From contig CP136064.1 in the NCBI GenBank assembly GCA_032622095.1, forward strand, positions 194,153,948 to 194,217,947: a stretch of 64,000 nt of DNA. Reading direction: 5' to 3'. The notes beneath the pieces are model-generated. The model did not search any database. It was not told the origin of the DNA and saw only the letters and a program-made list of their open reading frames with translations. Shown in pieces: positions 13,101 to 22,900 of the stretch (its first letter is position 1; each line of letters begins with the position of its first letter). Source of the stretch: Siphonodentalium dalli (lineage: Eukaryota; Mollusca; Scaphopoda; Gadilida; Siphonodentaliidae). The translations under genes and the position numbers were made by a program.

Positions 13101-16100
13101 CTCTGATCTGCTGTTGAACAAAAAAATAATCTCTTTTTTTTAATTTAAATTCTTTTTAAATAAATTGAAAAAAAATGGTGTTCTAAGTTTTTAATTTTCT
13201 ATTTAGATTTTTAGATTGAAACTTATTAAAAAATAAAAAAAAATTGAAAAAAAAATTAAATAAAAATTAATTTGTTTATAAATTTTAATTAAAAGAATAT
13301 GGCCGTTATACCATCTTTCGGGGTACCCCGAGGCACCACACCAAATTTGGTTGAAATCGGTCAAAGGCTCTGGAAGAAAAGTCGTGAACAGACCAGAACA
13401 GACAGATCCCTGAACTCTTTAATATATCTAAACCAGATAACACACATTCGTTTTGCCATTAAATGTGAAAATTATGACAAGTGTCATGCCAAATGAAAAA
13501 CATTGTTATAATCACGGATAAATTTATAACATCCTGACCCAAATATAAATCTCAGTATATTAAAGGTGGATTATCTCTTTGTAAACATGTATTATATAGT
13601 TAACGGGGTATAAAATATTAGATTTGAATCGAAGACTCCTGTCCGGAAATGCTTCTATCGATTAATATTAATTTTATTTTGAATATTTTCTGGTCCAAAA
13701 AGGCGTGTTTGTTCAGCTAACGAACAATAGTGGTTACTGTTAACCAAGACCAGAAATTTTATTGTACAATTTTGTCACAAATAAACGTCAATTATACTCA
13801 TTATCGCTTATATCTGTGGAACAAAACAATACAAACAATCAATCTGGGACATTTGACTTTCAGTGCGTAGCCCAGTGCTCTATATCGCAATATGGTATCA
13901 TCCGAATGGTCTGTTCTAAAAATAGTAACATAAACGGTCCCGATTTAATATTCGAAATAAATCAATATTAATTGATAGAAGCTTTTCCGAACAGGGGTCT
14001 TCAGTTCATATCTATTATTTTATACCCACGCAACTATTTAAAATTTGTTATTTAAAGAGATAATCCATCTTTAAGTATATTATGATTTCACAATAAAAAA
14101 GTTGTTTGAATATAGCCAATTTAACACTGAATGTATGCATGGATATCAAAATTAGGGTGAAGAAAGATGGCAGCAGAATTTTCACTACAGCCATTGGCCG
14201 GCTCAGTCGCTGATTGGTCGAAAATATCCGCTAATAAATATTTGATTGACAGCTGTGGAAAGGTCCATTGTAATCTGATGCTCAGTTCTGCATGGACCAG
14301 TATATATGCACATATATTTGGCCCATAGGTACTGCTATATTTTCCATATTCATTACCACATGGGCATGTCGTTGAAATTAGTAAATATATCAATTAAAAA
14401 AATATAAATTTGAAATGAGTGTGCCACTTTAGCAAACTCATTATTGACATAATACAATGGCGATGTGTTTGTTAAATTGGCGCACTCGTTTTAAACAAGA
14501 GGTTGCACCACAGGTGCTGGGATACCACCCCCCCCCCCCCCCCCCCCCAATGGTGAAAATTGAAATATGGGCAGGTCGGAAACCAAATTGTGAAAATATT
14601 GTGATGAACGAACAAATTACTGGACAATAATAATGACCAACGGATGGAAATACAACATTTTCAGATAAAGAAAGAGGGATAACTCCTGAGTGGATAATGT
14701 GAACAACGTCAATTAACCCTCTTTTGAAAGCCCTCCAAAGCCCTCCTGATGACAAACATACATACCAAATTTCAACGAGATCCATAAGCCATGGTTGAGA
14801 TATACATGTACATACTAGTAAATGAGCAGACGGACAGAAAATCCAAAATTTTCAGATAAACAAAGAGGGATAACTCTTGAATGGAAAAGGTGAATAATGT
14901 CAATCTTTTAAAAGCCCTCCTGATATCAAACCTGCATACCAAATTTCATTGATATCAGATAACCCATGATTGATATATAAGAGTGGATGGATGATAAAAG
15001 AGCGGACGCTGGACACATGAACACAATGTAATCCAGTAAATGTATACCCCAATCTTTTGGGATGTGGGTATAGTGAATTGCATGTGTATGATTCTATTGT
15101 AAAGTGGTTTAGATATCATTTGACACATTCCAATTTTGTCCTACAACCCAGGGAATGGGGCATTTTACATATATATTCCAGGGTTCAAAGGGTTAAAGAT
15201 ACCATTTTGTTTAGTTGTCAAAACTATTGCNNNNNNNNNNNNNNNNNNNNNNNNNNNNNNNNNNNNNNNNNNNNNNNNNNNNNNNNNNNNNNNNNNNNNN
15301 NNNNNNNNNNNNNNNNNNNNNNNNNNNNNNACCATTTTGTTTAGTTGTCAAAACTATTGCTTGCCAGACACACACAACACTCAATTTAGGCAACTTATTA
15401 TGTCACATCTGGTTGTGGACAACATTCCACACTAAATATGTGTAGACAAAGAAGCCCTAAAATATCAGTATAAACCGATAATTTAATGTGGCCAGATATA
15501 TCAACATAAATATATTTGGGGACATTTTGGTCTTATAATATGTACAATGATACCACCAAAAATATGCTAAGATACCAGACACCCTTAAGATTATCTCTCT
15601 TAGGATCATCAGGTTTACAACCTACAAGGTTACCTACAGCCCTGCAAAACAGGAAGTAAAATTAAACAGACTTACTGGAAAGATGGTGGCCGGCTTTCTC
15701 CGTAGCTTCCGACACGCTCTGTTGGTATTGGGACATCTCCGGTTTGAGAGTCTGTACATTGTGACTGTGTATCAGACTGACTGCTCTCAGCAGGCACTAG
15801 CTGCAAAGTCAAAGATACGGTACATGTATGTGCTTTACAGCTTTAGCATATCGCAAAAGAGATAGTAAACATTTCTACTAGTATTCATAGAAGATAAGAG
15901 TTTGAACTACCGGTATTTATAAATAGGAAATTGGTGAGTTAATTGATTTTGCTTTCACCACAGGATATAGTACATGAATAAAATGTTGCTTTGCCCTTGA
16001 TCCCTAAAAAAGGGTTTATGTGAGGTGTTAACTTGTTAGTTTTTTTTATAAAACCATACATACATTTGTACTAGTAGTTGTCAAGACAAGTACTTGTACA

Positions 16101-16923
16101 AAACATTCAAATTTATACCGGAATGTATCACTTGTAATTACATATTAAATTAAAAGTGATATTATTGGCAAATCTAACTTACCCAAGAGACAACTCTACC
16201 ATTAAAGCATGGTAGCTTGGCATCATCATCTATGATTTCTTCTTTGACAACACTGCAAACAGAAAGATACTTTGATTATTCTTCAAATGTTTATACATAA
16301 TTGAAAAATCTGGCCTCAGTTTCAATTTTGTGTCCAGGAAAACAATGAGATTCATGTCTCTAATATTTGGTGAAACATTTTAACATTAATTTCAGTAAAC
16401 AAAAGCCATTGAAAAGTCGGAAACACCACTTGGTTCCATTTGGATGAGTTATGATTTACATATTATTTTACATGTAGCTGCAAGCCTTGAACTGTGCATA
16501 TTAATAACTTAAGACTGACATTTAACTGCAGATTTATTGAGAATTTCTATGGAAACAATGATTAACAATCACTTGTCATATATGTTCAAAGTCATTTAAT
16601 TTCTATTATTAAACCAACATCCTACACATATCAATTGGGTTAATAAACATATCCCATGACCATGCATGGCCCATAAGTCTAATTGACTTCGTTTTATTTT
16701 CAGTTAAGTTGCCTATTTTCGAGGCATCCCGTTTCTGGATGTCAGTTGGGCCACTAACCCCAGTATGGTGTGTTTTGTGAGCGCGATTTTGCAAGTTAAT
16801 TGGACTAACGACTCACTGAATTAAAGTCAGCAACTTAAACTAATAGAAACTGGAAGAATAAAGTCAAGTTGGGAGAATGAGATTGGTAATTTTCAGACTG
16901 AAAGTTGTGAAAAATTAATTTTG

Positions 16924-16964
<41 letters not shown>

Positions 16965-19900
16965 CCAGCGAGGAGGTTACCGGAAACACTTTGGTGTGGA
17001 CATTTACTGAGACCCTATAAAAGCCCAGCTGGGCGGCCCACCTGGGCGATTTTGAAAAAAATAGTATAAAAGCCCAACTGGGGCTGCCCAGCTGGGCGTT
17101 ATTTAGAGTAAGCTCCAAAGTAAAGGATATTTTGGACGCAATAGTGATTGATTATTACTTGTGGGCAACTAATATATATATTTGTTTGCGAATATCCCGA
17201 AATCTGGCCATCAGAAAACTTTCGGAGCGAATATTGCAGACCGAAGTATCGACGGATGACCGAAGTAAATTTTCGCCAATTTTCACTTAGTTTTCGCTCA
17301 TTTTTGGCTATTTTCTAATTCTATACATCAACACAAGGATGTTTACATGTTGTAACACAACAAGTGACCATTTTTTTAAATACATACTAAAGGGTTTTTT
17401 CTAAGTACATCTTTTAAAACCTGGCTGGGCGGTTACGAACTATCATGCTACTCTTGAGTGCCTAATAAACATACATGTACGATTATTAAAATCGAGGTAA
17501 AATTCCCACCTGTACGATCGTTATATGGTCCTGTACGTTTATTAAATTAACCAAAAGAAATAATTCACCAATCTTAAATTGTGTTATTCATAGATAAATG
17601 AACTCTTGATTGTTGACAGTGATCAGCACACTGTAGATTCACAGACCTGGCTATCCATCAAAACTATTTATGTCCCATGGCATCAGTAAACCAGTCAGAT
17701 GGTGCGTTTTGTTGGGATGTATGGTACTAATATTTCCAGTCTACGTTTATTCCGCCCTGTACTATTATTCAGTTACGCGACATTTTCCAACCTGTACTAT
17801 TATTTAGGGTTGAAACGATTAATCGACTAGTCGTAGACGACGCTGAAATGTCAGAACGTCGACTCTGAATTTTGCCGTCGACTAGTCGGAACATAGTGTA
17901 TTAGTTCCATGTATAACGTTTTCAAGATCGATTCCAACATAAACGGTGTTAAGTTGGGTAAGTTACGGTAAGTATAACGTTTGGTGGCACCCGGAATTGA
18001 CAGTGTTACTAGTATAGACACACACGGTGACCCGACTATTACTTGAAAGAATGAAATTGACAACACAATGTCTCACTCGTCGTTTGAGGTCAAAGACATC
18101 ACTGCGACATGATGGCAATGATTGACGCGGCTTTATCGTTTGTCGGAGACCGCTTTGATCTAGACACTGTGTATATTTCAATTGATCAATTGAAGGTCGC
18201 TTTAGGTGACGTCATTGTTGCTACCGTGTATAAATGATACTGACATTAAGAACTGGCTATCGTATTCTACAACATAGCCTATTCTATAGGGCGTATTTAG
18301 TCGGAACATTAACATTTTATAGTGACACCGCTCGGCACCGGTTTATTGGTGATCACGTGACTAAACGAAATCTCGAACGCAGATATTAAATTTAAAACCT
18401 GTATAAATGATCGAGTTTCTAATCATTATCCACCACATGTCTAATTATATAATTACATTCAGTGTGTTGGATAAATATCAAGATGTTTACAGTATTATTT
18501 CCCAAATAAATTGGTGTTTATGCAGGGAAATGCGCTACGCAATAGACCGTCATTGCATCAGTCATCAGTGTACGCCATGTATGATGAATTTTCCGTACCA
18601 TGTTATGTTTGAAAGTTTTGATATCGGGTACCGACTATTCGACGCAACGCGACTTTTGGGTCTCGACTAGTCGACTCTGAAATTCACTAATCGTTTCAAC
18701 ACTACTATTATTCCACCCTGTACTTTTATTAGGCACTCAAGAGTAACTGATGCTTAAAAGATAATGTTACTTGTGTGTATGAACCGGTCATACACGGGGG
18801 AGGTTCTCATATTATCCGCCGGTCATATGGGGGAGGTTCTCATATGAACATATTATCCGCCGGTCATATGCGGTGGAGGTTCATATTATTCGGCGGTCGC
18901 GAGGGAGATTCTCATACGCGGGGAGGTTCTCATATTATCAACCGGTCATACGTGTGGGATGTTCTCATATGAACATATTATCCATGAACAAGTATCATTC
19001 TGTCCGCGGATGCCATGTTTATTATTTATCTGCTGGACATGCACGTGCAAACAATAGCATGCAGGGGACACGAAAAAAAAAGTTTTGAGTCGCACTTTTT
19101 TTTTAGACTCGGTCAGGAGACCCCCAAACACAGGTATTTTGGTCGGGCGACCCCAAACACAGGTATTTTCTTTTTAGGCCTGACCATAGACATAGTAGAC
19201 AGGATAGTGGTACACAACTAATGAAAGTCAATTCTATTTGCGCTTTCTCATGGTACGCCCAAAATCGATAGAGACTTGTAAATCACATTTAAAATATAGC
19301 TCAAGGAGTCAAGTGGGCTATGAGTATGATAGGCAAAAAGCCTGTTGTGATTGTGTGCCGACATCAGCAAGTTTCCGAAAATGCTAAAGTTTTTGTATAC
19401 CGTAGTTGGATAAGTAGAAATACTCTTGTAATGATTTTACGCTTGGATATCATGATAATCAGGACCTCTCAGGCTTTCCATTACATTTACAATACACTAA
19501 GTCACACGGCACAATCGTTTCGACGATTCTACGACCAATTCCACGATTCTGCGGCTTGACAACCACGGTGCTGTGGCAATTTAACGATTCTGCGACCAGG
19601 CTGATGAAATAAACACGAAAAAAACATTAAGAAATGAATAATTCCAGAAATATAGACAGTTATGCACCACATATTATATTTCTATTAGGTACGGCGATCT
19701 TCGATTCGATAATCGGTAGAGAGTTCAGCACTAGATAGTTAGCACAACAATACATAATCTTTGACACAAATAGACCAGTTGTTTTGGATTTACACACATC
19801 ACTGTGTGAAATTCGTCTTTAGAGTTGAGAAAATATATATAATGTCCTATAAAATTGAGTGGAAACCAAATAATAACATAGCCATACGTCTTTGGTTGAT

Positions 19901-22900
19901 TTTCCACAACTGATGTTAACCTCAGTTCTGTGATTGATGGCGCTGTGTCCATATTTGTGGGGGGTATCATCGCACTCAGTTGACAACGCCGAGTAGTCGA
20001 CTATGACAACGACGATTGTGAGACCAGCAATTGAAATTTCATTAACTTGTGCTCACGAGAAGTCGTTTTCTAATGAATGTCACGCTCGCTATAGACATGA
20101 ATACGCATATGAATCACACGACCTCAAGGCTACGGGATTAAGTGTACCTTCAGACGACCACGATACAATCGTAAGTGGAGGAATCGGGCCCGACGAGATC
20201 GTGGATAGTTTGTTCACACGATTGCGATGTCGAGGTACGTTATGATATCGTAGGTTGTTCCTAAAGCATGTGATTGACTACCCTACGATCATTTCCAGCT
20301 ACGATTTTTACGTACACACGGCTGCGATAACGTCGCAAGTGGAGGTATCCAACGATACGCCACGATTTCGCATCTAAAATCAAACAGTGTCTGATATTAT
20401 TTTATGACCTACGATTTTGACGTGCGCATGCGCAGTCCAGCTATCGGTTACTTCCTACGACATAAATCTTTCCACTTACGATTGTATCGCGGTCGTCTGA
20501 AGGTTCACTAAATAAGACTTTTATTTGGAGCCTGCAGCTGTGGAAAATAAAGTAATGTAATGTCGAATCGTATATTGCTATACTGTACAGGTTTAATTTC
20601 CATATCTGTGCACCACACATTACATGATTTAAATTTTCCACCTATCCAACTTTCCTTCCGTCTGTCTGTACGCCTAACTAGCAGCCGACTCACAATGCCT
20701 CGGTATTTTATTATGGCCAACATGTCTTATTCTCAGTTGCGTTGTGGTATCGATGGTGGGGAATGGTCGCCGTCATGTTAGAAATTAACTCCACACTTGA
20801 AACTTAATAATTTTTTTTAGTATAATTCCATATTTTGACATCCAGGTATATATATCTATAAACGGTGAAAATGATATTCTATAATGATTTATTTATTTGT
20901 GATTAAAATCTAGTTATCTAAAATATAATTCCCTCGCGCAGTCAAGATTTGCCTCCAGATATTACAATTCTATGACATTTATTTCCTATTAATTCTGAAC
21001 TCATTTGAAGTATGTACACACCCCATGTTAATAATATACCGGCAAGTTGGCGTCCGAACCGGGGGATCAGGGGTAGGGGGTCATAAATCAGCGTATCCCT
21101 ATAGGTTATTATTTTATTTTGGCTACTTTCGGGACCAACCAACCCAATGTTCTACTATTTTATGTATGTATACGTTTTTACTGCAATTTTCTGGCATCCA
21201 TCCCTTTTATTTTTATTTGTTTTAAAGTGTTGCTCATTACTTTCAGTTTCAGATAACCATAAAGAATTTTAACTAATACTTTCATACAAACACATTTATA
21301 AAAGTAACTAAACGGTCAATAATTTTTAGAGGACATCTTTATATGTAGGGCCTACCTGCCAATCAGATTATGACTAAAATAACTCATGTTATGGTAGGGT
21401 AAGTGGTGACATTTTCGAATGAACAAGTCAACTTTACAAAAATTACAAAGCCGCTAGGTGCACCAAGAAGGAAAATGTTCAGGTACATGTAAGTCGGGCA
21501 TTTTGTCATGTTCAAAAAATTAAAGAATGGTCGTTTAGCGACAAATCTCTTATGGGACTTGGTCTCTATACCTTCACATGTGGGGATCAGTAAATACACA
21601 GTACTGTATTGAATCCAGGACATGTGCATTGTACAACGAACTGTTCCAAACAATTATTGATGCAGCATACATGGGCTTACACGCATAACTAAGCTGTCCG
21701 ATCATGCAGTGACAGATACGTCGTATACAAATGAAAATTACCGTTCAACGAGTCACACAATCGTCGTTGTCATGGTCGAAGCGGGGCGTTGTCAAATAGT
21801 TGACACTGATACTGCATTTCTGTGTGTAGTTTAATCGAATATTGCGTCAACAGAGGTACGAATTTGACAAATAATACATTTATGCTTATCAAAGCTTACG
21901 TTGGATGTTAATTTTCGCACTGTTAATGTCCCCTTGTAGCCGGAGAAACGACTTTTTGCGATCGGTTCGCGGTCCGATCGGATTATCCAGACTTGACCGA
22001 GCCGATTGTGACTCATTTTATGTATTGATCGCATCTTCGTATGTATTCCGTGAGTCAACCTGTTGGACCTGCAAAGTCTACTCTACACAATGCATACAAG
22101 AAGAAGCCCACTTTTATCGTCCCAATTCAGTAAAAGGCCCCATTATCTAAGTTTGTCATAAAATATCACGTATAATAAGGCCGCAGAATCGTTGAACTGC
22201 CGTAGCACCGTGGTTGTCAAGCCGCAGAATCGTGGAATTGGTCGTAGAATCGTCGAAACGATTGTGCCGTGTGTAAGTGCCATAGTCCAACAAATTAGAC
22301 TATTCGGATTAATACAATTTTAATATTTGGACATTTACGATTGTATTAATCCTTCTAGTCTAATAAAACAGCTGAAATCCAAGTTTGCACAAATTTTGAA
22401 GCAGGTCAACACCAGTGACCACCGATATAACCCCTTCAAAATACCATTCTATCTTAAATTTTCTACAAATACATGAGTCTTACCTGTAGCAGAGATAGTA
22501 TTCTTTGTGTTCAAACATAGATTATGATATAAAAGTTGTCAGAATTACAGATTTGTTAGTTTAATCCCGGATTGGAAAACATATCAACATTTTCAAATAC
22601 AAATAAATTATGTTAATTTCCGGGGGTTTTCCCAGATTTCTGATCTATTACGCATGCGCGTTCTTTCGTTTTCGTATGTGTTCGCTAGCGTAGACGGGTT
22701 TGAATATTTCTGTCGGTTGAGTTGTTATAAAATTATATGGATTAATAGTGACACAAATTTATGCTAGTTAGTTCAGTCATGATATTTAACATTCTAACAA
22801 AAGGTGTGTTTTTTATTTGTAGTTTTATTTGTGTCATTGGACGTGAACAGTGTAAGTTAAAGGGGCATGCCCTTGCCACATAAAAAATGTGGCTTCGTAG

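Noticed and set aside
14441-14785. Open frame with a poly-glycine run
   Set aside because: The glycines come from a C homopolymer and the rest overlaps a repeat array.
15057-15445. Open frames running through the N gap
   Set aside because: They exist only because N codons are read as unknown residues.
16915-17118. Open frame with a poly-proline tail
   Set aside because: Produced by the G homopolymer on the other strand; no conserved domain.
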